From Clostridia bacterium (GTDB taxonomy: Bacteria > Bacillota > Clostridia > UBA1381 > UBA9506), in NCBI GenBank assembly GCA_017935435.1, contig JAGBHP010000014.1, positions 47,619 through 111,618 of the forward strand: a stretch of DNA of 64,000 bases, read 5' to 3'. The notes under the pieces were generated by a model, which saw nothing but the letters and a program-made list of their open reading frames with translations, was not told the origin of the DNA and ran no database searches. The position numbers and the translations under genes were made by a program. Below, one piece after another: positions 55,062 through 63,743 of this stretch. Position 1 is the first letter of the stretch. Every line of letters starts with the position of its first letter.

Positions 55062-55937
55062 ATGAATTTAAAAAATATATTTGGCAAAAAGAAGGCTGAT
55101 TCATACTATGGCTCAGCTCAAAATGCAAATGGCACTGAAACGTCAATTGTTTTAAATGGTAATGCACATTTCTTTGTAAAGGAAGCATATAAGGCACTGA
55201 GAACTAATATAGTTTTTTCTCTTCCTTTTGATGAGTGCAAGAAAATTGCCGTAACAAGTGCGCTTGCGGGCGAGGGAAAGAGTACAAACTGTTTAAACCT
55301 TGCTATAAGCTTTGCTGAAATGGGGGCAAAAACCCTGATTATAGATGCAGACTTAAGAAGACCTAACATTTCAAAGCTTTTAGGTCAGAAAGCATCTCCC
55401 GGACTCAGTAATGTCTTAGTTGGGCTTACAAATGCAGAAGGAGTAATTAATTCTACCGAATATCCGAATTTGGATGCGGTATTTTCGGGCGATATTCCGC
55501 CTAACCCGACAGAGCTTTTGATTTCGGAAAAAATGAACGAAACAATTGAAAAGCTTGCTTTAAAATATGATTATATCTTCATTGACTGTCCCCCTGTAAA
55601 TGTTGTAACTGATGCATCTATTATTTCAAAATACGTTTCGGGCGTGATTTTGGTTGTAAGACAGGGCGATACGACAAAGGATGACGTTTTAGAGGCTAAA
55701 AAACAGCTCGATTTTTCAGGTGCAAAGCTAATCGGAACTATCTTAAACGATGCAAGTGATATAAACTCAAAATACGGATATAATAAAAAACACTATAAGT
55801 ATTCAAAATACAGAAGAAAAAATAAATATTCGGGCGAATATGACTACGAATACGGATATGGCTATGGAGAAGAGCCTCAAAAGAGCGAAACAAAAGAAAA
55901 GAAAGATAAATCTTCTTCTAAGGAGAAAAAGAAATGA
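55062..55937 (+). CDS. CpsD/CapB-type tyrosine kinase
   Basis: A BY-kinase of 291 residues: Walker A in GEGKSTNC, A' in LIIDADLRRPN, Walker B in YIFIDCPP, and a long C-terminal tail with a tyrosine cluster (about 12 Tyr between residues ~235 and 270), the autophosphorylation site. It phosphorylates itself and polysaccharide enzymes. It overlaps the phosphatase gene by four bases. Confidence 0.93.
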   Translation: MNLKNIFGKKKADSYYGSAQNANGTETSIVLNGNAHFFVKEAYKALRTNIVFSLPFDECKKIAVTSALAGEGKSTNCLNLAISFAEMGAKTLIIDADLRRPNISKLLGQKASPGLSNVLVGLTNAEGVINSTEYPNLDAVFSGDIPPNPTELLISEKMNETIEKLALKYDYIFIDCPPVNVVTDASIISKYVSGVILVVRQGDTTKDDVLEAKKQLDFSGAKLIGTILNDASDINSKYGYNKKHYKYSKYRRKNKYSGEYDYEYGYGYGEEPQKSETKEKKDKSSSKEKKK

Positions 55938-56650
55938 TTGATTTTCACGCACATATTATACCGAACTTAGATGACGGCGCAAAAGATGCGCAGCAGTCGG
56001 TTGATATGCTGCGTGTTCTTTTTTTAAAAGGCGTGAAAAAAGTTGTAGCAACTCCGCATTTTTATGCAGGTCAGCAGACTGTGGAGGAATTTTGTGCACA
56101 AAGAGAGGAAAAGCTCGAAATTTTGCTCAGCGCTATAAAAAATTCAGGAGAGGAGCTTCCGAAAATCGCAGTCGGAAGCGAGGTTTTATTTTTTCCTACG
56201 ATTTATTCTTTTGAAAAAATTTCATCGCTTTGCATTTTGGGCACGCAGTACCTTGTGCTTGAAATGCCGCAAATGAAATGGTCGCAGAGCATATTTGACA
56301 GTATTCACAGGCTCATTTCAAACTGCGGAATAATTCCCATAATTGCCCACGCAGACAGATTTATTCCTTACGGAAACGGGGAAAAGGAGCTTGAAAAGCT
56401 AAAAGAGCTTGGTGCGTTTATTCAAATTAATTCAGATTTTTTTGAAGGCTTTTTTAATCGCAGAAAAGCACTTGCTTTTGCTAAAAAATCGCTCATTGAC
56501 GTGCTTGGAAGCGACTGCCATAATATGACTTCAAGACCGCCTGAAATTGAAAAGGCTTTTTTGGCTTTAAAAGAGGGGGGCCAAAGAAGTACCGTTCGCA
56601 AAATAGAGGAAACGTCAGAAAAAATCCTTAAAAATGCGATTATTTTTTAA
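55934..56650 (+). CDS. CpsB/CapC-type PHP tyrosine phosphatase
   Basis: A 238-residue PHP-domain phosphatase: MIDFHAHIIPNLDDGAKD, a metal-binding VATPHFY, EMPQMKW, PIIAHADRF and GSDCHNM. It reverses phosphorylation of the CpsD-like kinase. The trio lacks the usual downstream glycosyltransferases. Confidence 0.93.
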   Translation: MIDFHAHIIPNLDDGAKDAQQSVDMLRVLFLKGVKKVVATPHFYAGQQTVEEFCAQREEKLEILLSAIKNSGEELPKIAVGSEVLFFPTIYSFEKISSLCILGTQYLVLEMPQMKWSQSIFDSIHRLISNCGIIPIIAHADRFIPYGNGEKELEKLKELGAFIQINSDFFEGFFNRRKALAFAKKSLIDVLGSDCHNMTSRPPEIEKAFLALKEGGQRSTVRKIEETSEKILKNAIIF

Positions 56651-56674
56651 ATTACTTTAAAGTGGAGTGAATCT

Positions 56675-57844
56675 ATGTCAAATCTTTTGTTTAAGATTTT
56701 TATAAAAGACCATAAAAATGTGCAAAACACGGATGTACGTGAAAAATACGGAAGGCTTGCAAGCTTTGTCGGTATTTTTGTAAATATTCTCCTTTCGGTG
56801 TTAAAATTTTTAGCAGGTGTCGCATTTGGAAGTGTTGCGATAAAAGCTGATGCGGTAAATAATCTTTCCGATGCAGGTTCTTCTGTAATTTCACTATTTA
56901 GCTTTAAATTTTCCAATCGCCCTGCTGATAAAGAGCATCCGTTTGGACACGCAAGAATTGAATATGCGGCATCGTTTGCGGTGTCTTTTTTAATTCTTAT
57001 GCTTGGGTTTGAAATTTTCCGCTCGTCTGTCAGCAAAATTTTTTCACCTGATGAAATAGCTTTTAGTAAGCTTACGTGCGCAGTTTTGGTGATATCTATA
57101 ATTTTAAAACTGTGGCTTGCATTTTTTTATAAGGGCGTCGGCAAGAGGATTAATTCTAAAGTTATGTCGGCAAGTGCGGCAGATAGCTTAGCAGATGTTG
57201 CATCAACTGCAGGTGTGCTTGTATCACTTGTGCTGTCTAAGGTTACAGGTTTTCAGCTTGATGGCTATGCAGGCGTTATAGTGGCAATTTTTATCATAGC
57301 TTCGGGAATTAATATTGCAAAAGATACTCTTGATGAATTTTTGGGGCAACCGCCCGATAAAAGCTTTGTGGAAAATATAGAAAAGAAAATTTTGTCGTAT
57401 GACGGAATTTTAGGTATTCACGATTTGGTGGTGCACAACTACGGACCGCAGAAAACCTTTGCCTCTGTTCATGTTGAGGTTTCGGCATCTGTCGATATTT
57501 TAGTCAGCCACGAAATTATAGATGATATTGAAAGGGATTTTCTAAAAAACGAGGGAATTGACCTTCTTATTCATTTAGACCCTGTTGTGACGGATGATGA
57601 ATTTATTTCTGAGCTCAAAGAATATGTTTCGGGAATTATAGCAGATATTGACGGCTCTTATTCAATGCACGATTTCCGTGTAGTGCCCGGGGTGGGGCAC
57701 AGTAACCTTATTTTTGATGTTGTAATTCCTTATAGCTCAAAAATTCCCGATAATGAAGTGCTTGCGCAAATTGATACGCGCATAAAACAGATAAATCCTT
57801 CTTATAATACGGTAATTACGGTAGATAAAACGTATGTAGGATAA
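56675..57844 (+). CDS. Cation diffusion facilitator (CDF) metal transporter
   Basis: A 389-residue efflux transporter with the six-helix CDF membrane domain (KADAVNNLSDAGSSVIS and SAADSLADVAST with the conserved metal-site Asp residues) and a long C-terminal cytoplasmic domain (HDLVVHNYGPQKTFASVHVEV). It carries zinc, iron, manganese or cobalt; the ion cannot be told. A PerR/Fur-type gene lies 2.5 kb upstream. Confidence 0.92.
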   Translation: MSNLLFKIFIKDHKNVQNTDVREKYGRLASFVGIFVNILLSVLKFLAGVAFGSVAIKADAVNNLSDAGSSVISLFSFKFSNRPADKEHPFGHARIEYAASFAVSFLILMLGFEIFRSSVSKIFSPDEIAFSKLTCAVLVISIILKLWLAFFYKGVGKRINSKVMSASAADSLADVASTAGVLVSLVLSKVTGFQLDGYAGVIVAIFIIASGINIAKDTLDEFLGQPPDKSFVENIEKKILSYDGILGIHDLVVHNYGPQKTFASVHVEVSASVDILVSHEIIDDIERDFLKNEGIDLLIHLDPVVTDDEFISELKEYVSGIIADIDGSYSMHDFRVVPGVGHSNLIFDVVIPYSSKIPDNEVLAQIDTRIKQINPSYNTVITVDKTYVG

Positions 57845-57855
57845 AAATCAAATGT

Positions 57856-58236
57856 TTAAGGCTTAATTTTTAATTCTTTTTTCTTTAAAAACATATAATA
57901 ATCCATAAGTGAAATTTTATTCGTTACGGTCAGCTCAGAAAGAGAGAGCTGACCGTCTTTTGAAAGATTTTTTTCAATTTCGGCTCTTCTTTGAACAAAT
58001 TCCTCTATATCATGGTCGCTATCTGCATCGTCTAAAAGGTAGTTTATATCTACGTTGAAATAATCGGCAATTTTTCGTATGGTTTCAATTGAAAGCTGTC
58101 TTTTGCCACACTCATAATTCGACCAGCACGCTCTTGATACAAAGAAATCCTGCGCAACCTCGCTTTGCGAGCGTCCTGTAAATTTGCGCAGCTCTCTTAT
58201 TTTAAAATGTAATGTTTTATTTTTGTTTTCTTCCAT
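57856..58236 (-). CDS. XRE-family transcriptional regulator
   Basis: A 126-residue protein with a Cro/CI helix-turn-helix (SEVAQDFFVSRACWSNYECGKRQLS) at ~17-60 and a charged C-terminal part of unknown role. A promoter and a large palindrome lie upstream; autoregulation is likely. It is read toward the CDF gene with 11 bases between them. Confidence 0.88.
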   Translation of the reverse strand: MEENKNKTLHFKIRELRKFTGRSQSEVAQDFFVSRACWSNYECGKRQLSIETIRKIADYFNVDINYLLDDADSDHDIEEFVQRRAEIEKNLSKDGQLSLSELTVTNKISLMDYYMFLKKKELKIKP

Positions 58237-58274
58237 ATTATGCTCTCCTAATGCTGTGTTTAGCTTATAGACAT

Positions 58275-58304
58275 ACTATATCAGAAAAAGATGCTAAGTT
58301 TCAA
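58275..58304 (-). promoter_or_regulatory. Promoter of the XRE regulator
   Basis: Minus strand: -35 TTGAAA (58304-58299), 18-base spacer, -10 TATAGT (58280-58275). Confidence 0.65.
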
Positions 58305-58350
58305 CAAATGTCACAAATCGTTGCATCAATGCAACGATTTGTGACATTTG
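58305..58350. promoter_or_regulatory. 22-bp-arm palindrome upstream of the XRE promoter
   Basis: Arms 58305-58326 and 58329-58350 with a 2-base centre: perfect. It abuts the -35 box of the XRE gene, so it may be a binding site for its product, or a stray hairpin. Confidence 0.6.
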
Positions 58351-58353
58351 ATT

Positions 58354-58398
58354 TAAAAAAAGTGCAGTAAAACACGTTAAAAAACGGTTTTACTGCAC
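58354..58398 (-). terminator. Terminator of the ceramidase-like gene
   Basis: A 12-bp stem (58362-58373/58387-58398) followed on the minus strand by a T run (58361-58355). Confidence 0.85.
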
Positions 58399-58430
58399 AA
58401 GTTAATACAATTAAATTAATAACTAAAAGA

Positions 58431-59765
58431 TTATAAAGAGTTTAAAAGCTCTGTCATGCCATTAACCATAATATCGTCACCGCCTGCTCTTAGAGCTGAG
58501 CCTCTTGCTTCGTATCCGCCCTCAGAATAAGCCTTAGTTGTAGGGATATATCCGCCTGCGCTGTTGGTCAGGCAACACAAAATTGTTGTATCAAAGGGTG
58601 AGGCGTCACAAATTCTGTTTCCAATCTCGGTAAAAGGCTCACCGCCAATACCTGCAAAAACAAAATCGCCGATTTTTATCGCAGAAAGATTAAACGCAAA
58701 AGAATCAGGGCCGTTTTCAAGCTTTAAAATACGTCTTGCTTCAGCAACTGCGGTTGTAAGCTCCATTTCCTTAAAGGGAAGCTCGCTTGCTCTTCCGCTT
58801 TCATAAAGCTCCTGAATTTTGCGTGCTTCATCTAAGCGGTCATTTTCCTGATGCGAGGGAAGATGAACGGTTTTAGATGCGTAAGAAATTTTATCTGTAT
58901 TTATCTTTTCGGTTATCGAGCAAACAGAAAGCACTGCGCCTGCAATTATTCTTCCCATATGCTCTGCGTGGCGAATGCTTCTCGGAACACCGTCAAAATC
59001 AATTGCAGAAATTGCGCTTTCGCCTTTTGCCGGGTGAACGTTTACGTGGTTAACATCGCCCTGAGGGCCTAAAAGGAACATACATTTTGTGTTTGGTACT
59101 GCATTTTCTAAAATCGAGCAGACAAAACCCATATAATCTGCGCTTATGTATTCACCGCCGACGGAATCGGGATGAGTTCCGAAGTTTACGATAAAGATAT
59201 CGTCTGCGCCCTCTCTTACGATTTTTAAAAGCTTAACGGTTTCGTTAGGTGTGCCGAGTGCGTGGTCGATTTCGGGATTATTTACACCTGGATTTGTTGC
59301 AACGTAGCCGTTTTTTAAGCGGTAACGTCTTACAAACGAAATGTTTTTTGCCTGAGCCGTTGCAGTTTCAATGGTTGCTTCCTTTAAATCGCTCAGAGCG
59401 TAAACTGCGGCATCACGGACGCACGAAATCAAGAAATTATTGTAGGTTTCAGAGCTTGTTTTTTCTGATGCAAAATCCTTTCCGACCAAAGGACCCGTGT
59501 GGGTGTGGGAAAGGTTGATAAAGATTGCATCAGCGTCTAAACCGGTATCTTTTATAATTGCATCTTTCATTTCGTCATAAAACTTCTGAGCTAATGTGCA
59601 AAGGTCAAGTGCAATAACAACCGCCTTTTTTTCACCGTCATCAAAGGCGGTTGCACGAGCATACAAACTATCTGAAATGCCTTTTACGAAACGCTCCTCG
59701 TAATAGCCGACAATTGGTGCGCCGTAAGGCGGATTAATACAAACTTTGGCAAATCCTGCTTTCAT
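58431..59765 (-). CDS. Neutral/alkaline ceramidase-like hydrolase
   Basis: A ~444-residue protein that matches the N-terminal catalytic fold of neutral ceramidases (PF04734-like): AGFAKVCINPP, VVIALDLCTL, NLSHTHTGP, FGTHPDSVG with histidine ligands, and LLGPQGDVNH. There is no signal peptide and no C-terminal Ig-like domain, so the substrate may not be ceramide. ATG 59765 is chosen (AAAGGAAG upstream); a frame from 59804 is too long. Monocistronic. Confidence 0.82.
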   Translation of the reverse strand: MKAGFAKVCINPPYGAPIVGYYEERFVKGISDSLYARATAFDDGEKKAVVIALDLCTLAQKFYDEMKDAIIKDTGLDADAIFINLSHTHTGPLVGKDFASEKTSSETYNNFLISCVRDAAVYALSDLKEATIETATAQAKNISFVRRYRLKNGYVATNPGVNNPEIDHALGTPNETVKLLKIVREGADDIFIVNFGTHPDSVGGEYISADYMGFVCSILENAVPNTKCMFLLGPQGDVNHVNVHPAKGESAISAIDFDGVPRSIRHAEHMGRIIAGAVLSVCSITEKINTDKISYASKTVHLPSHQENDRLDEARKIQELYESGRASELPFKEMELTTAVAEARRILKLENGPDSFAFNLSAIKIGDFVFAGIGGEPFTEIGNRICDASPFDTTILCCLTNSAGGYIPTTKAYSEGGYEARGSALRAGGDDIMVNGMTELLNSL

Positions 59766-59802
59766 AAATACACTTCCTTTAGGAAAAAATTTTTGTAAGC
59801 AC

Positions 59803-59831
59803 ATTCTATCACAATAGAATTTAATTGTAAA
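59803..59831 (-). promoter_or_regulatory. Promoter of the ceramidase-like gene with overlapping palindrome
   Basis: Minus strand: -35 TTTACA (59831-59826), 17-base spacer, -10 TAGAAT (59808-59803). ATTCTAT-CACA-ATAGAAT (59803-59820) overlaps the -10 box, as an operator would. Confidence 0.7.
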
Positions 59832-59867
59832 TAGAAAAATAGAAAATTACAACTTTTTTGCAGGAAA

Positions 59868-60962
59868 TTACAAGTTATTTTTCGGCAATTTCATTTTGCC
59901 TTTTATGTTGGTCTTTAATAAATCACGAATCATACTTTTTATAATATTTTTAACCTCGGGGTCGGTGTCTTTTAGTGCGGAAAATATTTTTTTTAGGTTT
60001 GCATTTTTGTTTTCCAAAAGCTCAAAGTAAGTTTTTGCACCCGTTTTTTTAAGAGCGCAATATAAGCTGTCAACAAAAAGCTTTCTTTTTTCAACATCGG
60101 TGTTTTTGAGCCAGTTATTTATTTTGTCTGCGGTATGTTTTGATATTTTATCCGTAAATTTGCAAATTTTAAAGTGATTTTCTTCAACCTGCCACGAAAA
60201 AGGGTCGTGCTGAAAAAGACCGAATGCCTTGCTTTCGACGACAGTAAATTCCGATAAATTTCCCAAAAGAAGACCGACAAAGGCACTTTGCGGAACTGTT
60301 TTGTGAAGCTTAGGAGCTAAACGGCTCATTTTTTTTGCGCTGAAAAACTCTTCTAAAAATCCCGGACCGTCGTGGTCAAAAACCGCTTTTATTCTGTGCT
60401 TTAAAAAAACAGGCGCATAAAAAGCCGAAAACACAGCAAGATTTCCGCCCTTGGAGTGTCCTCCTAAAATGAGCGTTCCCTTGGTTTTTTTGGCTACTTT
60501 TTTTAAATAGGCAAGCGCAGAATCTTGAGCAGGAACTTTTTTAAGGCACGCAAGATTAAAATCCTCTTTCCAGCCGACGAGTGTGGTATCTGTCCCCCTG
60601 TATGCAATGTAAAAAAGCTTGTCTGAAAGCTTAAAAGTGACGGCAGAAAATTGCTTTTCGCTCTTTTCGTCGGTTTCGTTTACAAAAAATGATACGCCGA
60701 GGTTTTTAAAACGTGCGCATTTAGCACATTCATATAAAAGCTCCTTGTTTTTTTCAGGCTCGGGTGTATTTTCAGTTAAAACGGCTTCGTCGATTAGGGC
60801 AAGGTCTGATATTTTGGCAATAAACTTTCCTTTTGCTACCTCACAGCCGAAAAAATTCATATAGGAAAGCTGAGATAAAATTAAACTGTCAACATCTGAA
60901 AAAGGCATTTCGCTAAACGTAAATTTGCCATATGTTTTTACGTAGTCTATTATATTTCCCAA
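59868..60962 (-). CDS. DUF2974 (Mbeg1-like) alpha/beta hydrolase
   Basis: A ~364-residue lipase-like protein: nucleophile elbow GGHSKGGNLAVFSAF, preceded by YIAYRGTDTTLVGWKEDF, and a later HDPFSWQ; these fit DUF2974/lipase-3-like hydrolases common in Clostridia. The substrate is unknown. TTG at 60962 behind GAGGCGG is the best start; the longer frame to 61070 runs into the promoter area of phoH. Confidence 0.85.
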   Translation of the reverse strand: MGNIIDYVKTYGKFTFSEMPFSDVDSLILSQLSYMNFFGCEVAKGKFIAKISDLALIDEAVLTENTPEPEKNKELLYECAKCARFKNLGVSFFVNETDEKSEKQFSAVTFKLSDKLFYIAYRGTDTTLVGWKEDFNLACLKKVPAQDSALAYLKKVAKKTKGTLILGGHSKGGNLAVFSAFYAPVFLKHRIKAVFDHDGPGFLEEFFSAKKMSRLAPKLHKTVPQSAFVGLLLGNLSEFTVVESKAFGLFQHDPFSWQVEENHFKICKFTDKISKHTADKINNWLKNTDVEKRKLFVDSLYCALKKTGAKTYFELLENKNANLKKIFSALKDTDPEVKNIIKSMIRDLLKTNIKGKMKLPKNNL

Positions 60963-61063
60963 AATAACACCGCCTCTTTTTATGTATATTTTAAGTATAC
61001 CACAAAATTGTTTTACATAAATATATAAATTGTAAATTTTCACAGAAGAAAAGTTTAATTTAT

Positions 61064-61092
61064 TTGACAATGCGCAAGCAAAATACTATAAT
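61064..61092 (+). promoter_or_regulatory. Consensus sigma-A promoter for phoH-ybeY
   Basis: TTGACA (61064-61069), 17-base spacer, TATAAT (61087-61092). Confidence 0.9.
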
Positions 61093-61123
61093 ATAAGGTA
61101 TAGAAATAAAAAGGAGTAATTTA

Positions 61124-62080
61124 ATGTCCGAAAGAATTATAAATGTTTCAGATATAAATATTGCCCGTCTTTTCGGGGATTTTGACCAGAATATTAAGCT
61201 CATTGAAAAGGAAATGGACGTAACAATTTCTGCAAGAGAGGGAAATTTAAAGGTTTCGGGTTTAAATTCGACAGAAGCAGAACGTGTAATTTTAAGCCTT
61301 ATTGCGCAGATGGAGGCAGGAACAAGGCTTTCTGAGCAAAATATATTATACACTATCTCAATGGTGCGTGAAGGCGTGGAAGAGTCGCTTTCTCAGCTTA
61401 CAGGTGACTGCGTTTGCATAACCTCTAAGGGTAAGCCGATAAAGAGCAAAACCTTAGGACAGAAGGAATATGTAAAGGCTATAAAGGAAAACACAATAGT
61501 TTTCGGTATCGGCCCTGCAGGAACGGGTAAAACCTATCTTGCGGTTGCTATGGCGGTTACGGCTTTTAGAAATAAAGAAGTAGATAGGATAATTATTACA
61601 AGGCCTGCAGTTGAAGCAGGCGAAAAGCTCGGCTTTTTGCCGGGCGATTTGCAAAACAAGGTTGACCCCTATCTTCGCCCTCTTCACGATGCTCTTTATG
61701 ATATGGTGGGCGTTGAAAACTACAATAAATATTTGGAAAAAGGAATGATAGAGGTAGCCCCTCTTGCTTATATGAGAGGAAGAACGCTTGACAATTCCTA
61801 TATAATTTTAGATGAGGCGCAAAACACAACGCCTGAGCAGATGAAGATGTTTTTAACAAGAATTGGCTTCGGCTCAAAAGCGGTAATTACGGGCGATATA
61901 ACTCAGGTTGACCTGCCTGACGGAAAGCGTTCGGGTTTAAAAGAGGTTCTCAAAATTTTAAATAATATTGATGACATTGCGTTTTGTCATTTCTCTTTTA
62001 AAGATGTTGTGCGTCATCCTTTAGTGCAGAAAATTATTAAGGCTTACGAAAAATATGACAATTTAAGAGGTAAGAAATGA
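61124..62080 (+). CDS. phoH: PhoH-family ATPase
   Basis: A 318-residue P-loop ATPase related to superfamily 1 helicases: Walker A in GPAGTGKTYLAV, ITRPAVEAGEKLGFLPG, Walker B in YIILDEAQNTTPEQ, ITGDITQVD. Probable RNA-related role with YbeY. It overlaps ybeY by four bases. Confidence 0.95.
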   Translation: MSERIINVSDINIARLFGDFDQNIKLIEKEMDVTISAREGNLKVSGLNSTEAERVILSLIAQMEAGTRLSEQNILYTISMVREGVEESLSQLTGDCVCITSKGKPIKSKTLGQKEYVKAIKENTIVFGIGPAGTGKTYLAVAMAVTAFRNKEVDRIIITRPAVEAGEKLGFLPGDLQNKVDPYLRPLHDALYDMVGVENYNKYLEKGMIEVAPLAYMRGRTLDNSYIILDEAQNTTPEQMKMFLTRIGFGSKAVITGDITQVDLPDGKRSGLKEVLKILNNIDDIAFCHFSFKDVVRHPLVQKIIKAYEKYDNLRGKK

Positions 62081-62565
62081 TGCTTGAAGTGTATTTTGAA
62101 AACTCGCAGGAAAAATTGCCTGTTTGCGATGAATATATAAAAACGTGCGAAGATTCTCTAACAGCTTGCCTTAAATATGAGGGACACGATTTTGATGCTG
62201 AGGTAAATCTTATTTTTACAGATGATGAGGAAATAAGAGATATTAACCTCGAAACGAGGGAAATTGACCGTGCAACCGACGTTTTATCTTTTCCTATGCT
62301 CGACGCTTTTAAAGGCGAGCTTAATATCTCGGAGGGCGACACGGTTGACGGAAAAGTTATCTTGGGCGACATTGTAATTTCACTCGAAAGAGCTAAGGCA
62401 CAGGCAGAAGAATATGGTCACTCGATATATCGTGAGCTTGGATTTTTGGCGGTTCACTCTATGCTTCATCTTTTAGGGTATGACCACGAGATAAGCGAAG
62501 AGGATGAAAAAGAAATGTTTAAAAAACAAGAAGAAATTTTAGAAAATATAGGTCTTACAAGATAA
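62077..62565 (+). CDS. ybeY: Endoribonuclease YbeY
   Basis: rRNA maturation and quality-control RNase. Metal site HSMLHLLGYDH (HxxxHxxxxxH), with RATDVLSFPM and LGDIVISLERA upstream. 162 residues. PhoH-YbeY pairing is near universal in Firmicutes. Confidence 0.96.
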   Translation: MMLEVYFENSQEKLPVCDEYIKTCEDSLTACLKYEGHDFDAEVNLIFTDDEEIRDINLETREIDRATDVLSFPMLDAFKGELNISEGDTVDGKVILGDIVISLERAKAQAEEYGHSIYRELGFLAVHSMLHLLGYDHEISEEDEKEMFKKQEEILENIGLTR

Positions 62566-62589
62566 ATTAAAATTACAGGAGAGAAAGTT

Positions 62590-63186
62590 ATGAAAAAGAA
62601 CAGTTTGTTTATGTTTTTAGATTACCTTTTGGTTTTATTTTTGAGCGTTTTCGGAATTTTTATTTTTTCGTGGATGCTTGAATTTTCGTGGGGATATACC
62701 GTATACAGCGTGATTTTTTCGCTTATTTTCTTCGGTATGATGTATTCAAGAAGCTGGAAAACGGCGAAAAAAGAGCTTAAAAATAAGGAAAAAGCACCGC
62801 GTCTTACCGACGGAATTTTACTCACTCTTCCGTTTGTGATTTTCAATCTCTTAGTTATTGCGGCATTCTCACTTATTTTCTATAACATTATCCCCATAAG
62901 AGATAATGTTGTGAGTATTTTCTACTCATTTACGGCAAATGAGCCGAGAGTGCGCAACGAAATTACGTTAATTGAAAACCTTATACCGATTGTGCGTATC
63001 TGGTTTGCGCCGTTTATCGGCTTTATGCAGTCGGCAAATGAAACCTCGCCGCTTATTATGCTTATCTCGCCTGTGCTCACAATTGCGGCAAGCCTTTTGG
63101 GATATTTCCTCGGTATGAAAAAATATTATATCTCCGAGGGAATTGTAAACGTAACCGAAAAGGTTAAAGAAAAGTTTAATGAGTAG
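62590..63186 (+). CDS. Membrane protein, unknown function
   Basis: A 198-residue membrane protein with four or more helices (about 8-30, 36-55, 76-102 and 155-177) and a short basic C-terminus. GGAGAG lies just before the ATG. I do not recognise it. In this position (after ybeY) Firmicutes often have a diacylglycerol kinase/cdd/era block, but no such motif is seen here. Confidence 0.72.
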   Translation: MKKNSLFMFLDYLLVLFLSVFGIFIFSWMLEFSWGYTVYSVIFSLIFFGMMYSRSWKTAKKELKNKEKAPRLTDGILLTLPFVIFNLLVIAAFSLIFYNIIPIRDNVVSIFYSFTANEPRVRNEITLIENLIPIVRIWFAPFIGFMQSANETSPLIMLISPVLTIAASLLGYFLGMKKYYISEGIVNVTEKVKEKFNE

Positions 63187-63730
63187 TGAAAGTGTATCAG
63201 ATATAAAAAATGATAATGATGAAAAGCTGTGCAAAAGAAAGCCCACAAGGCTGAAAGGATACGATTATAGCACACCTGGGGCATATTTTATAACGGTTTG
63301 TACGCATAACAGAAAATGTCTGCTATCTAAAATTGTAGGGGCGATTCACGAATCGCCCGAAAACAAATTAACCCAATTTGGACAAATTGTGAAAGATATA
63401 ATAGAGTATTTGCCACAAAGATTTAATATTGAAATTAATAAATATGTAATTATGCCAAATCATATTCATTTTATTATTGTAATAAAAAACTATACGCAAC
63501 GGGCGATTCATGAATCGCCCCTACAATACCACCGCTCTGTCATTTCAAAGGTAGTAGGATATTTAAAAATGAATGCCTCAAGGCAAATGCATTCAACTTT
63601 GGCAGAAACGAAAATCTGGCAACGCTCTTTTCACGACCATATAATTCGTGGTGAAAAGGATTATAGGAAAATTTGGGAGTATATTGATACAAATGTGATA
63701 AAATGGGAAAAAGATTGTTTTTATACGTAA
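63179..63730 (+). CDS. REP-associated tyrosine transposase (RAYT, Y1_Tnp)
   Basis: A 183-residue single-copy transposase of the IS200/IS605-like HUH type. Key parts: RLKGYDYSTPGAYFITVCTHNR (first 20 residues of the domain around 22-43), the HUH pair in MPNHIHFIIV and the catalytic-region VVGYLKMNA...WQRSFHDHIIRG. The coding sequence carries two inverted copies of a REP-like palindrome (63332-63359, 63500-63527), read as AIHESP each time. It overlaps the previous stop by eight bases; the true start may be further in. Confidence 0.87.
   Translation: MSSESVSDIKNDNDEKLCKRKPTRLKGYDYSTPGAYFITVCTHNRKCLLSKIVGAIHESPENKLTQFGQIVKDIIEYLPQRFNIEINKYVIMPNHIHFIIVIKNYTQRAIHESPLQYHRSVISKVVGYLKMNASRQMHSTLAETKIWQRSFHDHIIRGEKDYRKIWEYIDTNVIKWEKDCFYT
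63332..63359 (+). repeat. REP-like palindrome, copy 1 (inside RAYT gene)
   Basis: A 28-base unit whose core GGGCGATTCACGAATCGCCC is a near-perfect palindrome. It is in frame and encodes VGAIHESP. Confidence 0.85.
63500..63527 (-). repeat. REP-like palindrome, copy 2 (inverted, inside RAYT gene)
   Basis: The reverse complement of copy 1 with one base changed (CAC to CAT class), core GGGCGATTCATGAATCGCCC, a perfect 20-bp palindrome; it encodes AIHESP in the same frame. Confidence 0.85.
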
Positions 63731-63743
63731 AAAGGTTGGCGCA

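Noticed and set aside
63179..63730. Complete insertion sequence of the IS200/IS605 family
   Set aside because: The protein is RAYT-like and single-copy in type; the element ends flanking it could not be defined, and the inverted repeats begin only after the gene.
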